Made by a program: the position numbers and the translations under genes | Notes under the pieces: model-generated | The model's database searches: none | What the model was told of the DNA's origin: nothing | What the model saw: the letters and a program-made list of their open reading frames with translations, nothing else | Shown: positions 8,738 through 15,956 of the stretch, piece after piece | Layout: every line of letters begins with the position of its first letter | Position numbering within the stretch: position 1 is the first letter of the stretch | Origin: G965279355 sp965279355 | GTDB taxonomy: Bacteria > Pseudomonadota > Alphaproteobacteria > CACIAM-22H2 | DNA length: 64,000 nt | Reading direction: 5' to 3' | Assembly: GCA_965279355.1 (NCBI GenBank) | Contig: OZ257155.1 | Coordinates: forward strand, 1,922,001-1,986,000

Positions 8738-9475
8738 TCAGACGCCGCGTCTGACCCGGCGCTCGATCGCCAGCAGCAGGAAGTTCGCGGCGGCCGCGAC
8801 GGTGAATACGAACACCGTCAGCGCCATGATGTCGGCGACGTTATGCATCTCCATGGCGCGGATCAGCATGAAGCCGATCCCCGAGGTCGACGCGAACAGC
8901 TCGCCGATCAGCGTGCCCAGCAGGGTCACGGAAAACCCGATGCGCAGTCCCGCGACGATTTCCGGCAGGGCGGCCGGCATCAGCACCTTCAGCATCGTCA
9001 CCGCCGGCGACAGGCCCATGACCCTGGCCGTCTTGAGATAGATCGGCGCCACCTTGCGCACGCCGTTCATGGTGAAGATCGCCACCGGGAAAATGCCGTG
9101 CAGCGCGCCGAACGCGATCTTGGCCGAAACGCTGAGACCGAAGATCAGCAGGATCACCGGATACAGCGTGATCTTCGGGATCGAATAGAGCGAGCCCAGG
9201 ATCGGATCGGCGACGTCGCCGGAGAGCCGGTGAAAACCGAGCACAAGACCGATGGCGAGACCGCCGGCCAGCGCGATGATCTCGGCATAGAAGAAGGCGC
9301 GCGTCGTGCTCCACACATGCTCCCAGAAACGAGGCAGCTGTAGCAGCTCGATCATTCGCTCGAAGGTCCGCAGCGGCGAGGCCAGTGCATCGGTCCCGGC
9401 CAGCAGGAACATCGCCTGCCATGCCGCCAGCAGGAACAGCAGCAGCCAGAGATAGTCCGTACGCCGGGCCGTCAC
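8738..9475 (-). CDS. ABC transporter permease (SsuC/TauC type), second of an orphan pair
   Basis: A 245-residue BPD-type permease with about six membrane segments. The EAA-like loop (MLKVLMPAALPEIVAGLRIGF) contacts an ATPase. The family serves nitrate/sulfonate/taurine/thiamine-precursor importers. Its start overlaps the stop of the upstream permease by four bases (ATGA), so the two are co-translated and likely form a heterodimeric channel. Neither a cognate ATPase nor a binding protein is adjacent: the flanking livGF ATPases belong to another class. The partners may be encoded elsewhere, for example the NMT1-type ATPase near 53.8 kb or the orphan binding protein near 61 kb of this window. 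Confidence 0.87.
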   Translation of the reverse strand: MTARRTDYLWLLLFLLAAWQAMFLLAGTDALASPLRTFERMIELLQLPRFWEHVWSTTRAFFYAEIIALAGGLAIGLVLGFHRLSGDVADPILGSLYSIPKITLYPVILLIFGLSVSAKIAFGALHGIFPVAIFTMNGVRKVAPIYLKTARVMGLSPAVTMLKVLMPAALPEIVAGLRIGFSVTLLGTLIGELFASTSGIGFMLIRAMEMHNVADIMALTVFVFTVAAAANFLLLAIERRVRRGV

Positions 9476-10236
9476 GGGCGCCCCCAGCGGCGATGCAGCC
9501 GCTGCTCCCAGGTATGCAGCAGGCTGTTCAGGATCACCGAAACGGTCAGGATGAACAGCAGCAGTCCGTACATGGTGGCATTGTCGAAATCGTTGTAGGC
9601 GAAAGAGATGCGCTTGCCGAGACCGGCGGTCGCGAGAATGAACTCACCGGCCACCACACCGATCACGGAATAGGTGACGGCCAGCTTGAACCCGGTCAGC
9701 AGATGCGGCGCCGCCGCCGGCAGCCGCACCAGCAGCATCGCCCGCACCGGGCCCAGATGCATGACCCGGCCCGTCTTGAGCAGGGCGCGCGGCACGCGGT
9801 CGAGCCCGATCAGCGTGTTGACAATCATCGCCACGATCCCGAAGGCCGCCCCCATGACGATAAGCGACATCGCGCCGATCCCGAAGATGACGATCATCAG
9901 CGGATAGAGAACAAAGGTGGGCACCGCGTAATAGGCGGAGAACAACGGATCGAAGGCACGCCGCACCCGCGGCATCGCATGAAAGATGGCGCCGATGAGA
10001 AACCCGCCGATCACCGCAATGGCGATGGCCGCACCGATATTGCGGAGCGTGAAGGCGATGTCGTTGTTCACCTTGCCGGCCAGCAGCAGGCGATAGAGCG
10101 CCAGCACCATCTCGGTCGGCGGAATCATGGTCAGGCGATTGATGATGCCGGAGCGGCAGAGCAGCTCGAGCGCAAGCGCTGCTGCCACGACCACGGCAAG
10201 CCGGATCCAGCGAATGCGCGCGGCGCGGCTGATCAT
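9472..10236 (-). CDS. ABC transporter permease (SsuC/TauC type), first of an orphan pair
   Basis: A 254-residue permease related to its downstream neighbour, with the conserved loop VRLPAAAPHLLTGFKLAVTY. ATG at 10236 begins just before the first membrane segment. The frame extends upstream past the start of the divergent gene, but that extension is arginine-rich and not family-like. The 80-bp divergent region holds an exact 7-bp-arm dyad. Two non-identical permeases in tandem without ATPase are unusual; the pair is probably an importer for an anionic or heterocyclic solute. Substrate unknown. Confidence 0.85.
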   Translation of the reverse strand: MISRAARIRWIRLAVVVAAALALELLCRSGIINRLTMIPPTEMVLALYRLLLAGKVNNDIAFTLRNIGAAIAIAVIGGFLIGAIFHAMPRVRRAFDPLFSAYYAVPTFVLYPLMIVIFGIGAMSLIVMGAAFGIVAMIVNTLIGLDRVPRALLKTGRVMHLGPVRAMLLVRLPAAAPHLLTGFKLAVTYSVIGVVAGEFILATAGLGKRISFAYNDFDNATMYGLLLFILTVSVILNSLLHTWEQRLHRRWGRP

Positions 10237-10269
10237 GGCTTGCTCGCCATTGGCGTTCGAACTCCTCCC

Positions 10270-10288
10270 TGTGCGATAATTTCGCACA
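10270..10288. promoter_or_regulatory. TGTGCGA-N5-TCGCACA operator-like dyad
   Basis: The exact inverted repeat TGTGCGA/TCGCACA around TAATT lies in the 80-bp divergent gap between the permease pair and the hydratase gene, 28 bp from the latter's start. The symmetry and position fit an operator controlling both directions; no regulator is encoded next to it. Confidence 0.55.
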
Positions 10289-10316
10289 AGGTTCCAAGAG
10301 GTCATAGAAGAAACCC

Positions 10317-11186
10317 ATGGCGGACGCTCCCTCCAAGCCCCTCGACATCGACTATTTCCGCACCTGGATCGGCAAGCAGGAAAGCGCCGACGACACGATC
10401 CAGCCGTTCCAGATCGCCGCCCTTGCCGCAACGCTGGACCATGACGGCAAGCGGCCGTGGAACGGCGAGGAGATTCCGCCGCTCAGCCACTGGATGTTCT
10501 GCCTGCCCACTTATCGCCAGTCCGACCTCGCCGAAGATGGGCACGCCAGGAAGGGCGGCTTCCTGCCGCCGGTGCCGCTGGAACGCCGCATGTGGGCTGG
10601 CAGCCGGTTTGAGTTCCTGCGCCCCCTCCATGTCGGCGACAACATCCGACGCACCTCGACCATAGCCGATGTGACGCTCAAAGAAGGCCGCACCGGCCCG
10701 CTGGTGTTCGCGACGGTGAAGCACGAAATCGCCGGGCCCAGTGGTGTTGCGATCCTTGAGGAACACGACATCGTCTATCGCGATGCCCCCAAACCCGGGG
10801 AACAGGGACCAGAGCCCAGGAAGGCCCGCACCGATGCCGCGTGGAAACGCGAGATCGTGCCGACCGATGCGCTGCTGTTCCGCTACTCGGCCCTGACCTT
10901 CAACTCACACCGCATCCACTACGACCGCCGCTATGTGAAAGAAGTCGAGGGCTATCCTGGCCTCATCGTGCATGGCCCGCTGATCGCGACCCTGTTGACC
11001 GATCTGCTCGGTCGCAATTCAAAAGCGCGCCTGACGAAGTTCAAGTTCCGCGCCATGAAGCCGCTCTTCGACACGGCGCCGTTCCTGGTGTGTGGCAAGC
11101 CGGACGGCAAGAAGGTCGCGCTGTGGGCGCAGGATGCCGAGGGTTACGTCACGACGGATGCGGAGGCGGAGATTTCAGTCTCCTAG
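10317..11186 (+). CDS. Mesaconyl-C4-CoA hydratase-like / FAS1-type dehydratase (hot-dog fold)
   Basis: A 289-residue MaoC-like hot-dog protein of the HTD2/mesaconyl-C4-CoA hydratase family. The diagnostic stretches are an N-terminal FRTWIGKQE, then LPTYRQSDLAEDGH with GGFLPPVPLERRMWAG, and a C-terminal hydratase-like half with FNSHRIHYD and a VHGPLIA segment (D-x4-H-type catalytic region). Such enzymes hydrate or dehydrate 2-enoyl-CoA thioesters in the cytoplasm. It is divergent from the orphan permeases, and its stop codon overlaps tail-to-tail with the aconitase X small subunit (shared CTAG). That places two (de)hydratases side by side and suggests a branched C4/C5 dicarboxylate or hydroxyproline-type pathway, which is inference. 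Confidence 0.8.
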   Translation: MADAPSKPLDIDYFRTWIGKQESADDTIQPFQIAALAATLDHDGKRPWNGEEIPPLSHWMFCLPTYRQSDLAEDGHARKGGFLPPVPLERRMWAGSRFEFLRPLHVGDNIRRTSTIADVTLKEGRTGPLVFATVKHEIAGPSGVAILEEHDIVYRDAPKPGEQGPEPRKARTDAAWKREIVPTDALLFRYSALTFNSHRIHYDRRYVKEVEGYPGLIVHGPLIATLLTDLLGRNSKARLTKFKFRAMKPLFDTAPFLVCGKPDGKKVALWAQDAEGYVTTDAEAEISVS

Positions 11187-11614
11187 GCGCTCGCCTTCTT
11201 TTCCTGCCGCGTGATCTCGATCACGCCGTTATCCGCATCGACCTTCACCCAATCGCCGGTCTGGATGACCTGCAGCGGGTCCTGGTCGAAATCGGTCATC
11301 GAGGGCACGCGCGACACCACGCAACCGAGTGCAGCCTTGGTGGTCATCACATTGAACAGCATCGCCAGTGGCGCGGCACCACTCAGCCTTGCCATGTGGA
11401 AATAGTGCGAGTATCCCGACGAGCCCTTGGCGCCGGGGAAGACCAGGATCTTGTCCTTGAAGCTGATGCCACGCAGATCGTGGCGCCGCTCGATCACGGT
11501 GCCGGTGGCGGGATTGATGCCGCCCCAGCCGGAGATCGTGTCTTTGGTGACCAGCGCCTCGCCTTCGGCGACGCCGCCGACCACCTTGCGCCCGCGAATG
11601 ACGATGGTGGTCAT
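11183..11614 (-). CDS. Aconitase X small (swivel) subunit
   Basis: The 143-residue protein is the AcnX swivel domain (formerly DUF126). It carries GGVAEGEALV, the GWGGINPATG segment and the catalytic-type FPGAKGSSGYSHYF loop, where the GSS serine corresponds to the substrate-binding serine of aconitases. It works as a heterodimer with the large subunit, whose gene overlaps it by ATGA. Characterised bacterial AcnX enzymes are cis-3-hydroxy-L-proline dehydratases, and archaeal ones are mevalonate-5-phosphate dehydratases; which applies here is not decided by sequence. The ATG at 11614 is preferred because it overlaps the upstream stop and begins at the domain. Confidence 0.88.
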   Translation of the reverse strand: MTTIVIRGRKVVGGVAEGEALVTKDTISGWGGINPATGTVIERRHDLRGISFKDKILVFPGAKGSSGYSHYFHMARLSGAAPLAMLFNVMTTKAALGCVVSRVPSMTDFDQDPLQVIQTGDWVKVDADNGVIEITRQEKKASA

Positions 11615-12900
11615 GCCAGCTTCCCTTCCCAGCGACCGCTGATCGCCGAGGCCACGCAATCCTCCAGCGAGCCGAACCAGGTCTGCACGCCGGTGATCGC
11701 CGGCAGGTAATGCGCCTGCTTGGCGGAGTCGGTCGCGGTGACCTTCGTGCCCTTGGGCATCGTCTTGCTGATCGCCGGGCAGGTGTCGCTCATCACGCGT
11801 CCGCCGGCATCGTTGATCATCTTTGTATAGCCGTTGCGGTCCGCGACTTCCTTGATCGCGCGCGGCGTGTGGATCCAGAGCGCCGTCTCCGCGTGGATCT
11901 TCTTGCCCTCCAGCAGCTTGGCCGTCAGCCAGACCTGCTCGATCGAGTCATGCGGGCAGCCCAGCATCACGAAGTCCAGCTTCCGGTCGCTGGCCGACGA
12001 ATTGAGGTTGTCGTAAGCGATCTTCCGTTCCGCGGCGCCGTATTTGATTGTCGCCTTTGGCTTCTTTGTCCCGAACGCGGCCTCGTAGCTGTAGGCCTCC
12101 GGCGTCACGCCGACGATGTGGAACATCTCCACGCCACCGGACGACGCGGCCGCCGCGCCGAAATGCTTGAGACGGATGAGATTTGGCGTTTTGGTGAGGC
12201 CCTTGCCCTGGATGACCGGGATCTCGTCCTGCACCACTTCGCCGAGGTAATAACCGAGCAGGCCCCAATCCATCATGCTCTCGACCTCGATGTCGAGATC
12301 GACACGGTGCGTGCCCAGCCGGAATTCCGGGATGTGATAGCCCCAGTAGGGAATGCGGCCGGTGAGGCTGGCCGCACCCGTGCTCTCGCGCCCTTCGGTG
12401 TTGGTCCGCGCGCCGAGCACGCCGTTGCAATAGACGACGGCCGAGGATTCCATCCACGCGCAATGCTCGCCTTTCACCGGCACGTTGCCGACCTGATAGG
12501 GCGTGCAGGTGGCGAATTGCTGGACACCGCGCTTGCCGAAGAATTTCTGGCTCTCTTCATGGAGTTCCAGAATGTCGTCGCTCAGGCCGAACTCCTTGCC
12601 GCCCTCGTTGTAGATGCCCTGGATGAGCTGGCAGCTATGGACCTGCGTATCAGGCGTCGCCACCACCTCGTCGCTGTCGAGATTGAATTCGGAGAAGACC
12701 GCGTCGAGCCCGCCCTTCTGCAGCGCGAAGTCGCGCATGAAGGGTGTCGCCGCTCCCCAGGTACCGCAAACGTTACTGGTCTCGACCAGCCGCTCGGCGC
12801 CGAGCGCCTCGCCATAGCGCACCAGCAGCTCCATCGCCTTCTGATGCGCTTTTCCCTTCCCACCATCGAGCATCGCCTGCTCGGCATCGGTCAGTTTCAT
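11611..12900 (-). CDS. Aconitase X catalytic large subunit
   Basis: A 429-residue AcnX catalytic domain (formerly DUF521). Cysteines at 45 (SNVCGTWG), 315 (MLGCPHDS) and 374 (SDTCPAI) occupy the conserved contexts that ligate the iron-sulfur cluster in this family. GGGAGGACAAGTCG before the ATG fixes the start. The frame runs a further 122 codons upstream, but those translate an intergenic palindromic repeat and are not protein. The enzyme is a cytoplasmic dehydratase acting with the small subunit downstream. The neighbouring hydratase and ABC permeases suggest catabolism of an imported hydroxy-acid or hydroxyproline-like compound, but no racemase, aminotransferase or proline reductase is adjacent. 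Confidence 0.9.
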   Translation of the reverse strand: MKLTDAEQAMLDGGKGKAHQKAMELLVRYGEALGAERLVETSNVCGTWGAATPFMRDFALQKGGLDAVFSEFNLDSDEVVATPDTQVHSCQLIQGIYNEGGKEFGLSDDILELHEESQKFFGKRGVQQFATCTPYQVGNVPVKGEHCAWMESSAVVYCNGVLGARTNTEGRESTGAASLTGRIPYWGYHIPEFRLGTHRVDLDIEVESMMDWGLLGYYLGEVVQDEIPVIQGKGLTKTPNLIRLKHFGAAAASSGGVEMFHIVGVTPEAYSYEAAFGTKKPKATIKYGAAERKIAYDNLNSSASDRKLDFVMLGCPHDSIEQVWLTAKLLEGKKIHAETALWIHTPRAIKEVADRNGYTKMINDAGGRVMSDTCPAISKTMPKGTKVTATDSAKQAHYLPAITGVQTWFGSLEDCVASAISGRWEGKLA

Positions 12901-13002
12901 CGACTTGTCCTCCCGGCGAAAAGCAGACCATGGACGGTCGCCGCGTTCAAGCCGGCTGCTTCCCACGCCGGTCGACCGCCCCGCCCCCGCCAAAGACCCA
13001 AC

Positions 13003-13112
13003 TGTCACCCCAGCGAAAGCTGGGGCCCAGCCGTTGGGTGCTCGCCCAACAGTGCGACCAAGGTGACTTCGTAAATCAGCACCCTTGGGTCCCAGCTTTC
13101 GCTGGGATGACG
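13003..13112. repeat. Palindromic mosaic repeat with CCCAGCGAAAGCTGGG core
   Basis: The left arm (13003-13029, TGTCACCCCAGCGAAAGCTG onward) and right arm (13086-13112, ending GCTTTCGCTGGGATGACG) form a long imperfect inverted repeat around a 56-bp centre containing a second short GTTGGGTG/CGCCCAAC dyad. Each arm also holds its own small palindrome. This is a dispersed REP/BIME-like element, non-coding although open in several frames. It separates the aconitase X operon from the secretion island. Confidence 0.8.
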
Positions 13113-13632
13113 ATTGAGAAGTGGGCTGCGATCGAGGGCGAGGCGATGCTCGCCGAGCACGACTCACATTCGAGAATCGGCGTGCGCGCCGCAGGCGCCG
13201 ATCTTTCTGTCTGCGCGAGTGACGGTACCTCCGCACCTGATCATAAAAAATTCTCGCGATCTCCACACTGCGATACTGCGAACAGGGTGAATCCCGCGCG
13301 CGGATTTAGAAGTTGGAAAGCATACGGCTGTTATCGCTGGTGGTGTGGCGCGAGAGAGACAGCGAATCGAATCGCTGCAAAGCAAAGCCGGTGTGAATTC
13401 GCACTGTCTTACCGCGCCGCCGCTGATGAAGTCGGGTTCACGGCGCGCAAAGCGGTAGCAACCTAGGGTTTTTGTGACAAAGGCGTGAGTTAGGGCCGCC
13501 ATTAATCTTCGTAAAGCATTTGAGCGGTTAGCCTTGGCTCACTCGAAACAAAACAAACAAACACCCTAGTTCGTCTCCAGAAAATACTTAGTCGATGCGA
13601 TGGCTGTCAGAGAATTACTTCGAGGTACTACA
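13113..13632. other. 520-bp intergenic region before the type I secretion island
   Basis: No supported gene. Several overlapping frames are open, but they have no recognisable domain, no ribosome-binding site and a translated composition unlike the neighbours. The stretch from about 13490 to 13600 is AT-richer (TTAATCTTCGTAAAGC, then repeated AAACAAAC) than the surroundings and probably carries the promoter for the secretion operon and the long 5' leader; no convincing -35/-10 pair could be fixed. Confidence 0.5.
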
Positions 13633-13725
13633 ATGGCAAGTCAATTTACTTCAAATCGCGGCCCTCGATCCGCGAACTCCGTCACCGGTTCCCGCCGGTC
13701 CTTTTTCTCCAGCCTGACGAAGTGA
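13633..13725 (+). CDS. 30-residue leader ORF upstream of type I exporter
   Basis: MASQFTSNRGPRSANS and a further 14 residues ending SSLTK form a complete small ORF. GAGG lies seven bases before the ATG, which is a better ribosome-binding site than that of the exporter gene. Its TGA is two bases from the exporter ATG (TGATCATG), so the two are probably translationally coupled. Within the ORF are two hairpins: TCGCGG/CCGCGA (13656-13675) and ACCGG/CCGGT (13684-13699), the latter followed by CCTTTTT. This is leader-peptide/attenuator geometry. The peptide is basic and Ser-rich, has no signal peptide and matches nothing I know; it may simply be a coupling ORF. Confidence 0.5.
   Translation: MASQFTSNRGPRSANSVTGSRRSFFSSLTK
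13684..13706 (+). terminator. Terminator-like hairpin inside the leader ORF
   Basis: A 5-bp GC stem (ACCGG 13684-13688 with CCGGT 13695-13699, loop TTCCCG) is followed by CC and five T residues. It is short for a full terminator, but it lies inside a translated leader immediately before the exporter gene. GCGG at 13658-13661 can pair with CCGC in the upstream hairpin (13670-13673) or with CCGC at 13692-13695, which would disrupt the terminator. Confidence 0.4.
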
Positions 13726-13727
13726 TC

Positions 13728-15956
13728 ATGGCCACAACCGCCCAACATCCCGCGAAGCTTGCCACCGCCCTGCCGGTGCCTTCGATCCTCCACTGCCTGG
13801 CGATTGCCGGCCGTCATCATGGCGCGCATCTCGGCGCCGCCCAGCTCGCGCGCGACTACGCGCTTGATATCAACGAACCTGCCGCCGAGCAGCTGAAGAC
13901 GATCGCCAAGGATGCGGGCCTGACGCTCGGCCATCTCAAGATCGCCCCGGCCCAGCTCAAGACGCTGGAAAAGGCGCTGCCGGCCATCGTCAAGCTGAAG
14001 AACGGCAACGCGATGCTCCTGCTGGAACTGTCGTTCCACGGCAGCACGCCGACCGCCACTCTCTATGATCCCGCCGTCGGCGAAGCGACCCCGCTCGTCA
14101 TCGAGCTGGAGCGCCTGGCCGCCGCGATCACCGGCGAGATCGTCCTCGTGAAGAAGGACGACAGCGGCGACGCCGAAGCGGCCAAGGCCCCTTTCAGCCT
14201 CGGCCGGCTCGTCCGCGAGATCGGCAGCGAACGCCGCCTGTTTCGCGACATCGTGTTCGCCGCGGCGATGATGAGCGTCCTGGCGCTGGCGCCCGCACTC
14301 TTCTGGCAGCTCATCGTCGACCGCGTCCTTGTCTACAAGAGCGTCTCCACCTTCCAGGTCCTGGTTGGCGGCATGGCGTTCATCGTGCTGTTCGAGACGC
14401 TGTTCGGCTATCTCCGCCGCACCCTGATCCTGGTGGCCACGGCGCGCATCGACACCCGCCTGTCGGTCTTCACCTTCAACAAGCTGCTCAATCTTGCCAT
14501 CGGCTATTTCGAGCGGACGCCGACCGGGATGATCACCCGCGATATCAACGAGACGTATCGCATTCGCAACTTCCTGACCGGCCAGCTTTTCGGGACGCTG
14601 CTCGATGCGCTGGTCCTCATCATCGTGCTGCCGGCGCTGTTCTGGTTCAGCCCGATGCTGGCGACGATCGTGCTGGGCATCGGCGTACTGATGATTGCCA
14701 TCATCCTCGGCTTCCTGCCGTTCATCCGCAATCGCACGGCCAAGGCGTTCGTCGCGGAAGGCACGCAGAATGCCTATCTCGTCGAGACCATCCAGGGCAC
14801 GCGTACCATCAAGTCGCTGGCGCTCGAGCCGCAGCGTCGCCGCGTCTGGGATCGCCATGTGACCAATGCCGCGCGGCTGCGCCGCGAAGCCGGCCAGATC
14901 GTGAACCTCGCCCAGACCGCCGTTGCCCCGCTTGAGAAAATGATGACCAGTGGCGTGATCGCGCTGGCGGCTTACGGCGCCATCACCACCACCGATCCGG
15001 TTTATGTCGGCGCGCTCATCGCGTTTGGCATGCTGGCCCAGCGCGTGGCCCAACCCCTGATCCAGCTCGCCCATCTGGTGCAGCAGTTCGACGAGGCCAG
15101 CCGCGCCGTTCGCACGGTCGCCGGCGTCGTCAACCAGCCGGCCGAGGAAGGCCGTGGCACCGGCGGCCTGCGCTCACCCATCAAGGGCGCGGTCGAGTTC
15201 TCCGGCGTGCGCTTCCGCTATCCCGGCGCGTCCACCTTCGCCCTGGACGACGTGTCGTTCAAGGTGCCAGCCGGCGGCTTCTTCGGCATTGTCGGCCGCA
15301 GCGGGTCCGGCAAGACCACGGTCACCCGCCTGCTGCAGTCACTGCATCGCCAGTATGACGGCCTGATCAAGGTCGACGGCGCGGACATCCGCGCCATTGA
15401 TCTCGACCATCTGCGCCGCAGCACCGGCGTCGTCCTGCAGGACAGCTTCCTGTTCTCCGGCTCGATCCGCGAGAACATCGGCGCCGCCCTGCCCGGCGCC
15501 AGCTTCGAGCAGGTCGTCGCCGCCGCACGCCTGGCCGGCGCCGAGGAATTCATCGAACGCCTGCCGCGTGGTTACGACACAACGGTCGAAGAGGGCGGCT
15601 CGAACCTCTCCGGCGGCCAGCGGCAACGCATCGCCATCGCGCGCGCGCTCATCGTCGACCCGTCGCTGCTGATCTTTGACGAAGCGACCAGCGCGCTCGA
15701 CCCCGAAAGTGAGGCTGTCATCAACGCCAACCTGCAGCGGATCGCCAAGGGCCGCACGGTCGTGATGATTTCGCACCGCCTGTCATCTCTTGTGTCTGCC
15801 GATGCGATCCTGGTCCTCGACCAGGGCAGCATTCTCGATGTCGGCAAACACGGCGAACTTCTGGAGCGCTGCGATGTCTACCGCCATCTGTGGAACCAGC
15901 AGAACCGTCATACGGAGTACAAAAATGAATCTCGCCACACTCCCGCCGCAGCCTAA
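13728..15956 (+). CDS. Type I secretion ABC exporter (HlyB/PrsD-like) with inactive C39-like domain
   Basis: The 742-residue protein has three parts. An N-terminal peptidase-C39-like domain (about 15-140) lacks the catalytic CGxxC context, as in HlyB, so no leader peptide is cleaved. A six-helix membrane domain covers about 165-445. An ABC ATPase follows with Walker A GRSGSGKTT near 523, signature LSGGQRQR near 627, Walker B LLIFDEATSALD and SHRLSS. It exports an unfolded RTX-type substrate through an HlyD adaptor and a TolC pore; a TolC gene is not in the window. A GTG two codons earlier is an alternative start; ATG is preferred because it follows the leader ORF stop by two bases. The likely cargo is the GH16 protein downstream. 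Confidence 0.9.
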   Translation: MATTAQHPAKLATALPVPSILHCLAIAGRHHGAHLGAAQLARDYALDINEPAAEQLKTIAKDAGLTLGHLKIAPAQLKTLEKALPAIVKLKNGNAMLLLELSFHGSTPTATLYDPAVGEATPLVIELERLAAAITGEIVLVKKDDSGDAEAAKAPFSLGRLVREIGSERRLFRDIVFAAAMMSVLALAPALFWQLIVDRVLVYKSVSTFQVLVGGMAFIVLFETLFGYLRRTLILVATARIDTRLSVFTFNKLLNLAIGYFERTPTGMITRDINETYRIRNFLTGQLFGTLLDALVLIIVLPALFWFSPMLATIVLGIGVLMIAIILGFLPFIRNRTAKAFVAEGTQNAYLVETIQGTRTIKSLALEPQRRRVWDRHVTNAARLRREAGQIVNLAQTAVAPLEKMMTSGVIALAAYGAITTTDPVYVGALIAFGMLAQRVAQPLIQLAHLVQQFDEASRAVRTVAGVVNQPAEEGRGTGGLRSPIKGAVEFSGVRFRYPGASTFALDDVSFKVPAGGFFGIVGRSGSGKTTVTRLLQSLHRQYDGLIKVDGADIRAIDLDHLRRSTGVVLQDSFLFSGSIRENIGAALPGASFEQVVAAARLAGAEEFIERLPRGYDTTVEEGGSNLSGGQRQRIAIARALIVDPSLLIFDEATSALDPESEAVINANLQRIAKGRTVVMISHRLSSLVSADAILVLDQGSILDVGKHGELLERCDVYRHLWNQQNRHTEYKNESRHTPAAA

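Noticed and set aside
12901..13266. Upstream extension of the aconitase X large subunit by 122 codons
   Set aside because: The extension translates the palindromic repeat and has no family similarity; GGGAGG before ATG 12900 gives the normal start.
13164..13502. 112-codon minus-strand open frame in the intergenic region
   Set aside because: No ribosome-binding site, no recognisable motif, Cys/Arg-rich composition unlike neighbours; treated as chance.
13490..13530. Second CtrA box (TTAATCTTCGTAAAGC)
   Set aside because: Only the first half matches; spacing and second half deviate from TTAA-N7-TTAA.
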